A program made the position numbers and the translations under genes. The notes under the pieces were generated by a model that worked only from the letters and a program-made list of their open reading frames with translations, was not told where the DNA came from and ran no database searches. Below, one piece after another: positions 7,652-15,631 of a stretch of DNA of 64,000 bases. How positions within the stretch are numbered: position 1 is the first letter of the stretch; every line of letters begins with the position of its first letter. Origin of the DNA: Phytopseudomonas argentinensis (GTDB taxonomy: Bacteria > Pseudomonadota > Gammaproteobacteria > Pseudomonadales > Pseudomonadaceae); the NCBI RefSeq assembly GCF_900113905.1, contig NZ_FORC01000001.1, positions 372,001 to 436,000 of the forward strand, written 5' to 3'.

Positions 7652-7975
7652 CTGAATACTGTTGAAGATGCATACAGAGAGTTGGCTAGCGGTATTATCG
7701 ACTTTGCCGCTGGCCGTTCATGGGAGCGGGCGTGCTGCAATTGTGAGATCTATGAAAAGATGGCGAGCGCTACGTACTGGCTTGAAGGCTCTGGTAATAT
7801 TGACTGGGACGCGCTTGGTTGGCCTGACTCCTCGATTAATATTGGTCAGGCTGCACTTTTTATTAGGGACAACATTTTTGCCACAAGGTGGCAACGTATC
7901 TGGGGGCTAACCTTCTCGCTGTTTCCAGATGGTAAATTTGACCTTGAATACGATTATTCTAGGCCGATAGAATAG
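7652..7975 (+). CDS. Cassette 11: YezG/DUF600-like immunity protein, ~107 aa
   Basis: The C-terminal pattern IWGLTFSLFPDGKFDLEYDY closely resembles the WTNLTFxLxxxGKFKIDYDY end of the YezG/DUF600 antitoxin family, with an aromatic N-terminal half (SWERACCNCEIYEKM). A conventional start is missing. The frame opens at 7643 and reads DLNTVEDAYRELASGII, so a CTG at 7652, seven bases after GAGGT, fits best; a TTG at 7682 is the fallback (97 aa). The overlapping ORF at 7662 lacks protein-like sequence. Immunity function is inferred from the family, and no partner toxin is present. Confidence 0.7.
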   Translation: MNTVEDAYRELASGIIDFAAGRSWERACCNCEIYEKMASATYWLEGSGNIDWDALGWPDSSINIGQAALFIRDNIFATRWQRIWGLTFSLFPDGKFDLEYDYSRPIE

Positions 7976-8036
7976 ATATAGAAGTTGCACGCAGGGCGGA
8001 TGACGCCCTTTTCATCCACCATTGAACGCTGAAACA

Positions 8037-8062
8037 GGTGGACGAATAAAGCGTCGTCCACC
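8037..8062. repeat. Short palindrome GGTGGACG/CGTCCACC
   Basis: Eight-base perfect arms (8037-8044 and 8055-8062) lie in the non-coding stretch between the YezG-like gene and the next ORF. It resembles the GGTGGA-type intergenic repeats common in pseudomonads. Confidence 0.5.
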
Positions 8063-8147
8063 CTACGAAACTGAAATTGGCGTCTGGGCCAACCGAGAAA
8101 ACGCCAACTTAATGAAGAATACTTCAAAGCCGCCCTAGAAAGTGCCT

Positions 8148-8205
8148 AAAAAGGGGACAGATTTATTTATTGAACAGCTAAATAAGCCAAAAATAAATCT
8201 ACCAC
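8148..8205. repeat. GGGGACAGA-type palindrome, copy 2 (imperfect)
   Basis: The left arm begins AAAAGGGGACAGATTTATTT, and AGATTTATTT (8159-8168) pairs perfectly with AAATAAATCT (8191-8200); the outer parts are diverged. It lies immediately upstream of the ORF at 8250 and aligns with copies 1 and 3. Confidence 0.7.
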
Positions 8206-8249
8206 CTCCGCACTTAGTTTGATCATTATAAATCAATAGAGTCAAAAGC

Positions 8250-8663
8250 ATGCAAATTGAGATCTGGTATGAATCAACCATAAAAGACTCACACATAGCC
8301 GAGCCAAAAAAGATCGAAGACAAATTTGCAATAGGTAGACTTAATGACCCCAGCGCAGAGATATCTAAATTCTTCGAAGGCAGTTTGCTCGGACTCGTCA
8401 TCGAGGATAATGGAATACACTTTAAGTACGACCCTAATCTAGACAAGCTCTACTGCATCGCGTTGTTCACATGCAAAACAAAACCTTCTCAACCACAACT
8501 GGACGCTCTTATAAAAGAGACTTCCGATCAAGTAGATAGGGGCTACTATGGAGAAGACGGCTGGTTCGTAGATATCGGCAACAACAGTTACTACATTGAC
8601 CTAGTAGACCATGACTTGATTGAATCGCAACCAGCCTCGGTGGTGCTTCGCGAAAACGTGTAG
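8250..8663 (+). CDS. Hypothetical protein, 137 aa, bracketed by palindromes
   Basis: This soluble acidic protein is AT-rich like the cassettes. Segments IEIWYESTIKDSHIAEPKK, FEGSLLGLVIEDNGIHFKY and GEDGWFVDIGNNSYYIDLVD suggest a small beta-rich fold. I do not recognise the family. It is flanked on both sides by related GGGGACAGA-type palindromes, and its stop codon lies inside the downstream one. No attC is attached, so it is either a cassette that lost its attC or an insertion that arrived with the palindromes. Confidence 0.65.
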   Translation: MQIEIWYESTIKDSHIAEPKKIEDKFAIGRLNDPSAEISKFFEGSLLGLVIEDNGIHFKYDPNLDKLYCIALFTCKTKPSQPQLDALIKETSDQVDRGYYGEDGWFVDIGNNSYYIDLVDHDLIESQPASVVLRENV

Positions 8664-8722
8664 GAAAGTGGATAGATTCATTATTGACCTGCGGAGTATT
8701 CAAAAATAAATCCACTTTCCTA
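8661..8722. repeat. Palindrome copy 3, 13-bp perfect arms
   Basis: TAGGAAAGTGGAT (8661-8673) pairs perfectly with ATCCACTTTCCTA (8710-8722). Its left arm aligns with copy 2 over about 25 bases (AAAG.GGA.AGATT.ATT.ATTGA), so the two are diverged copies of one element. Confidence 0.75.
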
Positions 8723-8768
8723 TTTAGACACACTTTCCGTTTAATGCTGACTAAACACTCGGCGCATC

Positions 8769-9107
8769 ATGACCAATCCGCAAAGCCAACTGAATGAACT
8801 GATCGCTCACCTCACGGCGCTCACAGACATTCTCGCCCTCGACGCCGATAGCCACTGGGGCGCTCATTTCCGCAATTGCCTGGCAACAGCCCGAGCGCTG
8901 GCTAGCAGCCGTTACGATGGGGATGAGCTGACCAGCCTGGCGTGTTCGGTGATGTCCGTTTACGGCGGCACGGGCAGCTTCAATGATTACGCGCCGTGGC
9001 AGAATGGCCGCATCATTGCCGGCATGGAGACGCTGGATGAGGCCTCGAATCGCGTCTACATGGCAGCCCGGGCGATAAGGCTGCGCAGCGCCACCGACGC
9101 AGATTGA
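8769..9107 (+). CDS. Hypothetical protein with YGGTGSFND motif, 112 aa
   Basis: This soluble helical protein has SHWGAHFRNCLATARAL followed by VMSVYGGTGSFNDYAPW, a pattern I know from a widespread small family of uncharacterised proteins (possibly DUF6966). The enclosed Gly/Asn-Asp motif is the most conserved part. Codon use is GC-rich, like the chromosome and unlike the preceding cassettes. It is followed after 37 bp by 9145 and then a GNAT gene on the same strand. Function unknown. Confidence 0.75.
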   Translation: MTNPQSQLNELIAHLTALTDILALDADSHWGAHFRNCLATARALASSRYDGDELTSLACSVMSVYGGTGSFNDYAPWQNGRIIAGMETLDEASNRVYMAARAIRLRSATDAD

Positions 9108-9144
9108 CTTCCCGCGTACACCACAGCAGAGGCAACCTGAATCA

Positions 9145-9471
9145 ATGTCCATCACCACCCTATCCGACCTCTTCCAACCTGAGCCCATCTCTTGGGGCTG
9201 TCGGGGTGATCCCTATCTGTGGCAGGAGATGAGCGAGGTGCTGGCCACGCAGCCGCTTCCGCCAAGCGAGGCGCAACTGGCCAAAATCCTCGAGGCCACC
9301 TTCGAGCGCTTGGTTGGCCTGCCGACAAGCGCGGAAGAGTCATCGGTTTTCATCGAGCGGCACGCCCATGGCGGCATGTCGTCGGGCCATATCAGCCTGA
9401 AGTTCTGGCGCGAGACAGCCTTGCCGTTGTTGCTGGCGCGCTACCGCACGGCACAGGGCGATAAGCCATGA
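9145..9471 (+). CDS. Conserved hypothetical protein, 108 aa
   Basis: The protein has N-terminal PISWGCRGDPYLWQEM, a helical middle and a C-terminal RHAHGGMSSGHISLKFW … LPLLLARY, which looks like a conserved accessory-gene family in proteobacteria with no assigned function. Its TGA overlaps the ATG of the next gene (ATGA at 9468-9471), so the two are probably translationally coupled. GC-rich codon use. Confidence 0.75.
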   Translation: MSITTLSDLFQPEPISWGCRGDPYLWQEMSEVLATQPLPPSEAQLAKILEATFERLVGLPTSAEESSVFIERHAHGGMSSGHISLKFWRETALPLLLARYRTAQGDKP

Positions 9472-10007
9472 AGGAGCTCGATGGCAAGCTCGTACTGATG
9501 ACCGAGCGCCTGCTGGTGCGGCGCTGGATGCCGGATGACCTGGAGCCGCTGCTGCGGATCTATGGTGATGTCGAGGCCATGCGTTGGGTCGGCGACGGCG
9601 TGGCGCTGACGCCGCAACAGGCGGCCAACTGGCTCGAAGTGACGGCGAACAACTACCGGCAGCGCGGCTACGGCATGTACACCGTGACCCTGCGCGACGG
9701 CGGTTCGGTGATCGGCTTCTGCGGGCTGGTGCATCCCGATGACCAGGAAAAACCCGAGTTGAAGTACGCTTTCGCCCGCGAGCACTGGGGCCATGGCTAT
9801 GCCAGCGAAGTGGTATGCGCCCTGCTACCCTACGCGGCCCGCCAGTTGGGCCTGGCACAGATCATCGCCACCGTCGCGCCGGACAACGCCGCCTCGCGGC
9901 GCGTACTGAGCAAGGCCGGTATGACGCTTATCGACACGCGGGCCGAAGATGACGGCAGCCAGAGCCTGCTGATGAGCTGCCATCCGCCAGCTGTCGCAAT
10001 GCAGTGA
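9468..10007 (+). CDS. GNAT-family N-acetyltransferase (RimJ/RimL type), 179 aa
   Basis: The protein transfers an acetyl group from acetyl-CoA to an amine; the substrate is unknown. It shows the RimJ/RimL layout: N-terminal MTERLLVRRWMPDDLEPL, central strands YTVTLRDGGSVIGFCGLV, motif A EHWGHGYASEVVCALLPYA with the pantetheine-binding loop in a slightly degenerate form, and the final VAPDNAASRRVLSKAGM. It overlaps the upstream gene by four bases. A degraded attC follows ~75 bp later. Confidence 0.88.
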   Translation: MKELDGKLVLMTERLLVRRWMPDDLEPLLRIYGDVEAMRWVGDGVALTPQQAANWLEVTANNYRQRGYGMYTVTLRDGGSVIGFCGLVHPDDQEKPELKYAFAREHWGHGYASEVVCALLPYAARQLGLAQIIATVAPDNAASRRVLSKAGMTLIDTRAEDDGSQSLLMSCHPPAVAMQ

Positions 10008-10081
10008 TTTGAGCCAATAGCGTGAACTAAGCTTTTCATCCATCCTAGCGACCTCAAATCAGACGGATAAAGCGCCGTGCC

Positions 10082-10127
10082 TTATAACTTTGGGCGGGCT
10101 AGAGCCGATCCTCAACAAACGTTAGGC
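10082..10127 (+). other. Degraded attC, 3' half
   Basis: GGGCGGGCTAGAGCC (10092 on), CAACAAAC and the intact R' GTTAGGC (10121-10127) align with the right half of the common attC. A possible R'' remnant TTATAAC lies at 10082. It marks the re-start of cassette sequence. Confidence 0.7.
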
Positions 10128-10133
10128 AGCCTA

Positions 10134-10472
10134 ATGAAATTGCTCAATAGAAGCGCAATCACCGTATTCGGGACTGAGGTTTTTCTCGAGTGGGTGAAAA
10201 AAGTTTGCCCCGAACTGCACAGATGGAACCTAAACTCACTGAATCATCACCCAAACGTGTACCTCGTTGAGGTCGAGGATCAAAACTGCTGGGGAGATTG
10301 CTTCGAAACGCACTACAAGACTATTTTCGAGAACGAAATTGCTGATTACATTCGCCACGATGAAGAATCACCTGCAATCAGTTTAGAACTGTTTCGCTGC
10401 TGGTTTAAGTATGAATACCACGAAGCGGTGCATGACTTGGATAATGAAAAAATAGAAGCATTCGATGAATAG
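10134..10472 (+). CDS. Cassette 12: acidic hypothetical protein, 112 aa
   Basis: The start ATG 10134, six bases after the GTTAGGC, was chosen over the upstream in-frame extension, which reads through the attC remnant. The protein is soluble, acidic and aromatic-rich (VFLEWVKKVCPELHRWNL, YLVEVEDQNCWGD, FRCWFKYEYHEAVHDLD). No family recognised. AT-rich like the other cassettes. Function unknown. Confidence 0.68.
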   Translation: MKLLNRSAITVFGTEVFLEWVKKVCPELHRWNLNSLNHHPNVYLVEVEDQNCWGDCFETHYKTIFENEIADYIRHDEESPAISLELFRCWFKYEYHEAVHDLDNEKIEAFDE

Positions 10473-10478
10473 TCTAAT

Positions 10479-10526
10479 ACCTAATAGCGCATCAAAGCGT
10501 ACCAAACACTGAATGCAACGTTAATC
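10479..10526 (+). other. Possible degenerate attC closing the array
   Basis: ACCTAAT (10479-10485), GCGCATCAAAGCG and ACGTTAATC (to 10526) resemble the outer parts of attC8 without the central hairpin. The match is weak; I take it as the likely right edge of the array. Confidence 0.35.
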
Positions 10527-10648
10527 ACGAATACCAAAGTCTGGTCTAGTCAGCTATTAGCCCGGTTACCGGCAAGCTGCTTTTTTACAGGCAAGTCCCC
10601 AATGGCCGGTAAAAACCAACCCCATCGTTGCCAGTAAAGGATAATGGA

Positions 10649-11077
10649 ATGACCGAAAATGCTCCCGCCTACTCCCTTGCGCACGCCATCCCGTCGGTGG
10701 AAACCTACCGCCATCTGCGTACCGCAGCTGGACTAAGCGCCAAGACCGTCGAGGCGGCGACCCGTGGCCTGCCCAACAGTCTATTCGCCGTACAGGTGCT
10801 CTGTGCCGGGGAGCCGGTCGGCATGGGCCGGGTGATCGGTGATGGCGGCGCGTTCTATCAGGTGGTGGATATCGCCGTGCTGCCAGCCCATCAGGGCCGT
10901 GGGCTGGGCAAGCAGATCATGGCCGCGATCAGCGATTACATCACCCGCGAAGTGCCGGAATCCGCATATATCAGCCTGATCGCCGATGGTGAGGCCTATC
11001 GCCTCTATCAGCAGTTCGGCTTTGCGCTGACGGCACCGGCAAGCCAGGGCATGGGGCTGAAGAAGGCTGCAGGCTGA
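10649..11077 (+). CDS. GNAT-family N-acetyltransferase, 142 aa
   Basis: Compact GNAT protein. Central strand VGMGRVIGDGGAFYQVVDIA leads into the acetyl-CoA loop PAHQGRGLGKQIMAAISDYI, which fits the Q/RxxGxG/A consensus, and the C-terminal ADGEAYRLYQQFGF is the usual final strand-helix. The ATG at 10649 has AAAGGA seven bases upstream; a TTG 21 bases earlier is in frame but less likely. Codon use is chromosomal. It belongs to the common small pseudomonad GNAT group; substrate unknown. Confidence 0.88.
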   Translation: MTENAPAYSLAHAIPSVETYRHLRTAAGLSAKTVEAATRGLPNSLFAVQVLCAGEPVGMGRVIGDGGAFYQVVDIAVLPAHQGRGLGKQIMAAISDYITREVPESAYISLIADGEAYRLYQQFGFALTAPASQGMGLKKAAG

Positions 11078-11111
11078 ACACCAAACCACCGATCGAGACG
11101 CAGGTAGCACC

Positions 11112-11273
11112 ATGAATCGCCGCAAGAAGATCAAGCAGTTGCTGGAGGCCCACGCCAAGAAGGCTAACGCCAAGCTGGCGCCCAAGAGCAACAAGCCCAA
11201 GTACATCAGCAAGGCTGACAGGGCGAAGCTGGAAGCCGATGCGGCCGAAAGCCCGACCAGCGTAGCCGAGTAA
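11112..11273 (+). CDS. DUF2986-like small basic protein, 53 aa
   Basis: This short gene starts MNRRKKIKQLLEAHAKKANA and has the SNKPKYISKADRAKLEAD core, the pattern I associate with the DUF2986 family of small Lys-rich proteins in gammaproteobacteria. It follows the GNAT gene by 34 bp on the same strand. The protein is highly basic at the N terminus and acidic at the C terminus, and mainly helical. Function unknown. Confidence 0.8.
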   Translation: MNRRKKIKQLLEAHAKKANAKLAPKSNKPKYISKADRAKLEADAAESPTSVAE

Positions 11274-11365
11274 CGCAAACTGCTTCATTTGTTTTCCATC
11301 AGGCACATGACTGTGTAACTGAAGCCACACTGGCAATGGCCACCCGATAACAAGGATGCCTTGCC

Positions 11366-11671
11366 ATGGACCAGAACGCTTACAACCGCCTGCGCAAGCA
11401 GATGGATTTCGTGAAATCACTGCTCGCCGTACTGGCGGTGGCGCTGTTCGTGCTGGCGCTGTTTGGGCTCGATGACGCACTGGTGATTGCGCTGGCAGTG
11501 GTGATCGTCGGCGGCCTGCTGAACCTCTATCGCCAGCATCGGATTCTGCTGCGCTACCGCTGCACCAAGTGTGGCGAGTCGCCCCACCACAAGGTCGACG
11601 ACCGCACGGGTGAGCACCACGACCCCGGCACAGCCAGCTGTTTGCATTGCGGGCAGCGGCTGATGGAGTGA
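11366..11671 (+). CDS. Small membrane protein with C-terminal zinc ribbon, 101 aa
   Basis: Two adjacent hydrophobic helices occupy residues ~14-58 (SLLAVLAVALFVLALFGL and ALVIALAVVIVGGLLNLY). They are followed by a cytoplasmic zinc ribbon with CTKCGES and CLHCGQR. Probably an inner-membrane protein; function unknown. A His-rich loop (HHKVDDRTGEHHD) lies between the Cys pairs. It stands alone, facing the minus-strand genes downstream. Confidence 0.72.
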   Translation: MDQNAYNRLRKQMDFVKSLLAVLAVALFVLALFGLDDALVIALAVVIVGGLLNLYRQHRILLRYRCTKCGESPHHKVDDRTGEHHDPGTASCLHCGQRLME

Positions 11672-11681
11672 GCGAATCCCA

Positions 11682-12121
11682 TTAGAAGTCGCTGGCGGGA
11701 TACGCGATGGAAACCTGGCTTACCTTTCCATCATTGAAGATCACGACCAGCGAACTGTGCCGCCAATCCCAATGACACTGGCCTAGGGCGTAGTGCGGGC
11801 GTAGTGCAACTGGTTGGCAAGAACGGTGTCAGCTTCGCCCAGCAACTCTTTCACCGACGCGACCGAAAGACCGTCCAAACTATCGTTATCCAAGAGAAAT
11901 AGAGCCATACCTCCGCGTACGCATCCGGGGTCATTAAGCCTCGCTTCCTGACTCAGGCTGCGCCACTGCACGGCATCGAATGGCCGCTCCTGCTCATGCA
12001 TCGCCGTGAAGTTCGAATAGAAAAATGACGCGCAAACCACCAGCGCGATCACCCAGATGCAGGTCCACAACCTTGCCATGTAATACCAAACCATTTGAAA
12101 GATCCGACAGGTGCTTCGCAT
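11682..12121 (-). pseudogene. Membrane-anchored hypothetical gene frameshifted by an 11-bp tandem duplication
   Basis: The minus-strand ORF (112 aa) has one N-terminal TM helix (WTCIWVIALVVCASFFYSN) and an outer domain ending LANQLHYARTTP. GGGCGTAGTGC occurs twice in tandem at 11786-11796 and 11797-11807. Removing one copy restores a 142-residue protein that continues HYALGQCHWDWRHSSLVVI … SIAYPASDF and stops at 11682. That tail has the look of an SmpA/OmlA-like or BamE-like fold end, but I cannot assign it firmly. A reversible duplication could switch the gene off and on. Confidence 0.75.
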
Positions 12122-12148
12122 GACAGAAAACGGGCTGCCTTTACAGGA

Positions 12149-12520
12149 TCAGGGCGCCGAACGCGGCCCGGCGCAGCGGCTCTTGTTCCACTCTTCTGCC
12201 AGCACGCTTGGCGCCACGCCCTGGCCTGGAATGGCCACGAACCCCATGGGCGAAGTACGTTTCCCGTCACGGTCGATATAGCTGAACCTGCCGCAGGTGC
12301 CGTGGTGGTCGCTGAGAATCAGCGTCTCGGGGTCGGCGCCAGCGCGGCGCACGTAGTCCCTCATCATCTCCACGGATTCCGGGTTCGCCGGCACGCCCGC
12401 CAGGTACCACCTGTTCTTGCCCAGCAGCATGATCAGGCACAGCAGGATGGCCGCCCAGAGCGCCAGGCGCTTGAAGCGCCTGGCGCTTCGGTGAATCTGC
12501 AGCACGTCGCGGTAATGCAT
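12149..12520 (-). CDS. Single-TM hypothetical protein, 123 aa
   Basis: The start at 12520 (MHYRDVLQIHRSARRF) has AGGA ~9 bases upstream; a further in-frame ATG at 12547 is possible. One TM helix (LALWAAILLCLIMLLG) is followed by an outer domain with ADPETLILSDHHGTCGRFSY. It lies 27 bp upstream of the frameshifted gene on the same strand, and the two share a design of short N-terminal anchor plus extracytoplasmic domain. Function unknown. Confidence 0.65.
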   Translation of the reverse strand: MHYRDVLQIHRSARRFKRLALWAAILLCLIMLLGKNRWYLAGVPANPESVEMMRDYVRRAGADPETLILSDHHGTCGRFSYIDRDGKRTSPMGFVAIPGQGVAPSVLAEEWNKSRCAGPRSAP

Positions 12521-12598
12521 CCCTGATTTCCTGCCTCCCAATCCCAACTGCCGATGTTAACCAGCGAGGTGCATCAGAGCTGCGACGCAGGCCTGCTT

Positions 12599-13309
12599 TC
12601 AGCGCTTCTTGGCGTGCTCGCGCAGAAAGCCCACCACCGCATCCGCCGCCGACTCAAGATGCTGCTCGTGGCTGTAGCCGGAGACCTTCAGCGGTTTGAG
12701 GTCGTGGTCGCCCGCCGTCAGCCAGCACAACTCGATTGCCGCCGAGAGCTGGTAACTGGCCACGGTGTGGCGGTCGCCCATAGCGTCGCGTTCGCCCTGC
12801 ACGATCAGGGTCGGCGTTTTCAGGTCGGCCAGGTGTGCGGTGCGCGGTTTGTCGGCCTTGCCGATGGCGTGAAAGGGGTAGCCCAGGCAGACCAGGCCGT
12901 CAGCATCCAGTTCGTCGGCCAGCAGACTGGCCATGCGCCCGCCCATGGATTTGCCGCCGATGGCTAACGGCCCCGTGACCTGGTGTCGCACGGCGGTGTA
13001 AGCGGCTCGCCAGAAGTCGAGCAGTTTGGCCTGGGGGTTGGGTGGGCGTTTCTTGCCGTCCTGGCGGCGCGCGGCCATGTAGTCGAACTCGAAGCGCACC
13101 ACCGTCAGCCCGCGGGCGGCGAGCTTCTCGGCCATCAGGTTCATGAAGTCGCTGTCCATCGGCGCACCGGCGCCGTGGGCGAGGATCAGCGTGGCCTGGC
13201 TGACACCCGTCGGCCGATCCCAGAGCAGCGCTGGCGCCTGGCTTTCCTGTGCCTGTTGACCGGCGTCAATACCGCTTCGCTGCCCTTCTCGCATGCTTGC
13301 CTCGCTCAT
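12599..13309 (-). CDS. Alpha/beta hydrolase (dienelactone hydrolase / KANL3-Tex30 type), 236 aa
   Basis: This serine-hydrolase-like protein has [18 protein letters not shown] as the oxyanion-side loop and [16 protein letters not shown] around the nucleophile (GKSMGG). [14 protein letters not shown] carries the acid residue and [10 protein letters not shown] the His. The start at 13309 (MSEASMREG) was chosen because the open frame runs on antisense to ccoN without protein character. An alternative start is Met6. Substrate unknown. It is divergent from the first ccoN, with 84 bp between them. Confidence 0.88.
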   Translation of the reverse strand: MSEASMREGQRSGIDAGQQAQESQAPALLWDRPTGVSQATLILAHGAGAPMDSDFMNLMAEKLAARGLTVVRFEFDYMAARRQDGKKRPPNPQAKLLDFWRAAYTAVRHQVTGPLAIGGKSMGGRMASLLADELDADGLVCLGYPFHAIGKADKPRTAHLADLKTPTLIVQGERDAMGDRHTVASYQLSAAIELCWLTAGDHDLKPLKVSGYSHEQHLESAADAVVGFLREHAKKR

Positions 13310-13393
13310 AAAAAAGCCCTTTTTCGTGTACGGATTTTCCCGTGCGTGAGGGCTGCAGATGATCTGCCCATAACCGTGGATGGAAACCCAGAC

Positions 13394-14833
13394 ATGAACA
13401 CAACAACCAGTTCCGCCTATAACTACAAGGTGGTTCGCCAATTCGCCATCATGACGGTGGTGTGGGGCATAGTCGGGATGGGGCTCGGCGTGCTTATCGC
13501 AGCGCAGCTCGCCTGGCCGTGGCTCAATTTCGACCTGCCGTGGACCAGTTTCGGTCGCCTGCGGCCCCTGCACACCAACGCGGTGATCTTCGCCTTCGGC
13601 GGCTGCGCCCTGTTCGCCACCAGCTACTATGCCGTACAGCGCACCTCCCAGGCCACGCTGTTCGCGCCCAAGCTGGCGGCGTTCACCTTCTGGGGCTGGC
13701 AACTGGTGATCCTGCTGGCGGCCATCACCCTGCCGCTGGGCTACACCAGCAGCAAGGAATACGCCGAGCTGGAATGGCCGATCGACATCCTGATCACCAT
13801 CGTCTGGGTCAGCTACGCGATCGTGTTCTTCGGCACCATCATCAAGCGCAATGTCAGCCACATCTATGTGGGCAACTGGTTCTTCGGCGGGTTCATTCTC
13901 ACCGTGGCGCTGCTGCATGTGGTCAACAACCTGGAAGTGCCGGTCACCCTGACCAAGTCCTACTCGCTGTACGCCGGCGCCACCGACGCGATGATCCAGT
14001 GGTGGTACGGCCACAACGCGGTGGGTTTCTTCCTGACCGCGGGCTTCCTGGGGATGATGTACTATTTCGTGCCCAAGCAGGCCGGGCGCCCGGTGTATTC
14101 GTATCGCCTGTCGATCGTGCACTTCTGGGCACTGATCACCCTGTATATTTGGGCCGGCCCGCACCACCTGCACTACACCGCGCTGCCGGACTGGGCGCAG
14201 TCGCTCGGCATGGTGATGTCCCTGGTGCTGCTGGCACCGAGCTGGGGCGGCATGATCAACGGCATGATGACGCTGTCGGGCGCCTGGCATAAGTTGCGCA
14301 CCGACCCGATCCTGCGCTTTCTGGTGGTCTCCCTGGCGTTCTACGGCATGAGCACCTTCGAAGGCCCGATGATGGCCATCAAGACCGTCAACGCCCTCTC
14401 CCACTACACCGACTGGACCATCGGCCACGTGCACGCCGGCGCCCTGGGCTGGGTCGCCATGGTGTCGATCGGCTCGCTGTACCACATGATTCCCAAAGTG
14501 TTCGGTCGCGAGCAGATGCACAGCATCGGCCTGATCAACGCGCACTTCTGGCTCGCCACCATCGGAACCGTGCTGTACATAGCCTCGATGTGGGTCAACG
14601 GCATCGCCCAGGGCCTGATGTGGCGCGCGGTGAACAGCGACGGCACGCTCACCTACTCCTTCGTCGAGGCGCTGGAAGCCAGCCACCCCGGCTTCGTGGT
14701 GCGGGTGATCGGCGGCGCGATCTTCTTCACCGGCATGTTGCTGATGGCCTGGAACACCTGGCAGACCGTGCGCGCCAGCAAGCCGGAAGAAATCGAAGCT
14801 GCCGCCCTGTATTCGGTTGAGGGAGCCCACTGA
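13394..14833 (+). CDS. ccoN: cbb3-type cytochrome c oxidase subunit I, first copy
   Basis: Catalytic haem-copper subunit of the high-affinity proton-pumping terminal oxidase. 479 residues with about twelve TM helices. Ligand motifs are visible: [13 protein letters not shown] (haem b His), [11 protein letters not shown] (CuB His), GPHHLHYT (CuB His pair) and HVHAGALGW (haem ligands). The stop overlaps the ccoO start (TGATGA). In P. aeruginosa the copy next to the acnA side is cco2; by position this would be that orthologue, an inference. No clear ANR box was seen in the 84-bp leader. Confidence 0.96.
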   Translation: MNTTTSSAYNYKVVRQFAIMTVVWGIVGMGLGVLIAAQLAWPWLNFDLPWTSFGRLRPLHTNAVIFAFGGCALFATSYYAVQRTSQATLFAPKLAAFTFWGWQLVILLAAITLPLGYTSSKEYAELEWPIDILITIVWVSYAIVFFGTIIKRNVSHIYVGNWFFGGFILTVALLHVVNNLEVPVTLTKSYSLYAGATDAMIQWWYGHNAVGFFLTAGFLGMMYYFVPKQAGRPVYSYRLSIVHFWALITLYIWAGPHHLHYTALPDWAQSLGMVMSLVLLAPSWGGMINGMMTLSGAWHKLRTDPILRFLVVSLAFYGMSTFEGPMMAIKTVNALSHYTDWTIGHVHAGALGWVAMVSIGSLYHMIPKVFGREQMHSIGLINAHFWLATIGTVLYIASMWVNGIAQGLMWRAVNSDGTLTYSFVEALEASHPGFVVRVIGGAIFFTGMLLMAWNTWQTVRASKPEEIEAAALYSVEGAH

Positions 14834-15441
14834 TGAAACACGAAATCGTCGAAAAGAACGTTGGCCTGATGGCCCTGCTGATGGTGTTCGCCGTCAGCAT
14901 CGGCGGGCTGACGCAGATTGTTCCGCTGTTCTTCCAGGACGTGGTCAACGAGCCGGTCGCCGGCATGAAGCCCTACACCGCGCTGCAGCTCGAAGGCCGC
15001 GACGTTTACATCAAGGAAGGCTGTGTAGGCTGCCACTCGCAGATGATCCGCCCGTTCCGCGCCGAGACCGAGCGCTACGGCCATTACTCGGTGGCTGGCG
15101 AGAGCGTGTGGGATCACCCCTTCCTGTGGGGCTCCAAGCGCACCGGGCCGGACCTGGCGCGGGTCGGCGGCCGCTACTCGGACGAGTGGCACCGTGCGCA
15201 CCTCTACAACCCGCGCAACGTGGTACCGGAGTCGAAGATGCCGTCCTACCCCTGGCTGGTCGAGAACGTGCTGGATGGCAAGGACACCCCCGCCAAGCTC
15301 AAGGCCATGCAGTTTCTCGGCGTGCCCTACACGGATGACGACATCGCCGGCGCCAGCGCTGCGGTGAAAGGCAAGACCGAGATGGACGCCCTGGTCGCCT
15401 ATCTGCAAGTGCTCGGCACTGCGCTGAAAAACAAGAGGTGA
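14833..15441 (+). CDS. ccoO: cbb3-type oxidase subunit II (mono-haem cytochrome c), first copy
   Basis: Membrane-anchored cytochrome c that passes electrons to CcoN. 202 residues: an N-terminal TM helix ([19 protein letters not shown]), a single haem site CVGCH at residues 64-68 followed by [18 protein letters not shown], and distal Met-containing [11 protein letters not shown]. The start overlaps the ccoN stop. It is almost identical in layout to the second copy at 18901. Confidence 0.96.
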   Translation: MKHEIVEKNVGLMALLMVFAVSIGGLTQIVPLFFQDVVNEPVAGMKPYTALQLEGRDVYIKEGCVGCHSQMIRPFRAETERYGHYSVAGESVWDHPFLWGSKRTGPDLARVGGRYSDEWHRAHLYNPRNVVPESKMPSYPWLVENVLDGKDTPAKLKAMQFLGVPYTDDDIAGASAAVKGKTEMDALVAYLQVLGTALKNKR

Positions 15442-15445
15442 TCCC

Positions 15446-15631
15446 ATGCTTACCGACCTGATCGACATCGGCATGGTGCGCGGCATCGGCACCGCCCTGG
15501 TACTGATCGCCTTCACCTGCGTGACGCTGTGGGCCTACAGCGGCAAGCGCGCCAAGGCCTTCGAGGATGCGGCAAACCTGCCCTTCGCCGATGAACCCAA
15601 CAAAGCTGCAGTAAGGAAAGACACCCCATGA
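15446..15631 (+). CDS. ccoQ: cbb3-type oxidase small subunit CcoQ, first copy
   Basis: 61-residue single-TM protein ([20 protein letters not shown]) with a short acidic cytoplasmic tail ([10 protein letters not shown]). In the family, CcoQ stabilises the CcoNOP core. Its stop overlaps the ccoP start. Confidence 0.93.
   Translation: MLTDLIDIGMVRGIGTALVLIAFTCVTLWAYSGKRAKAFEDAANLPFADEPNKAAVRKDTP

Larger units (their letters stand above)
2791..10526 (+). mobile_element. Integron gene-cassette array without integrase (CALIN)
   Basis: Ten complete attC sites, mostly 75-77 bp, alternate with short + strand ORFs. The typical site has GCCTAAC at the left, L''-like TGGTTCAA, a hairpin-forming centre containing GGGACGGGCTAAAGCCCG, L'-like TTAACCA, and GTTAGGC at the right. 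L'' carries one base more than L', as expected for the extrahelical base recognised by IntI. No tyrosine recombinase of integrase size is encoded on either strand between aer and the cco genes, so this is a cluster of attC sites lacking an integrase, at least within this window. The cassettes are visibly AT-richer than the chromosome. From ~7.55 to 10.08 kb attC sites are missing and GC-richer genes occur. Confidence 0.9.

Noticed and set aside
7662..7910. 82-codon ORF overlapping the YezG-like gene
   Set aside because: The other frame carries the recognisable family motif; this one reads as a shadow.
12599..14830. 743-codon minus-strand frame covering ccoN and the hydrolase
   Set aside because: Only the last 236 codons (from 13309) are protein-like; the rest is antisense to ccoN and reads as His/Gln/Asp-rich noise.
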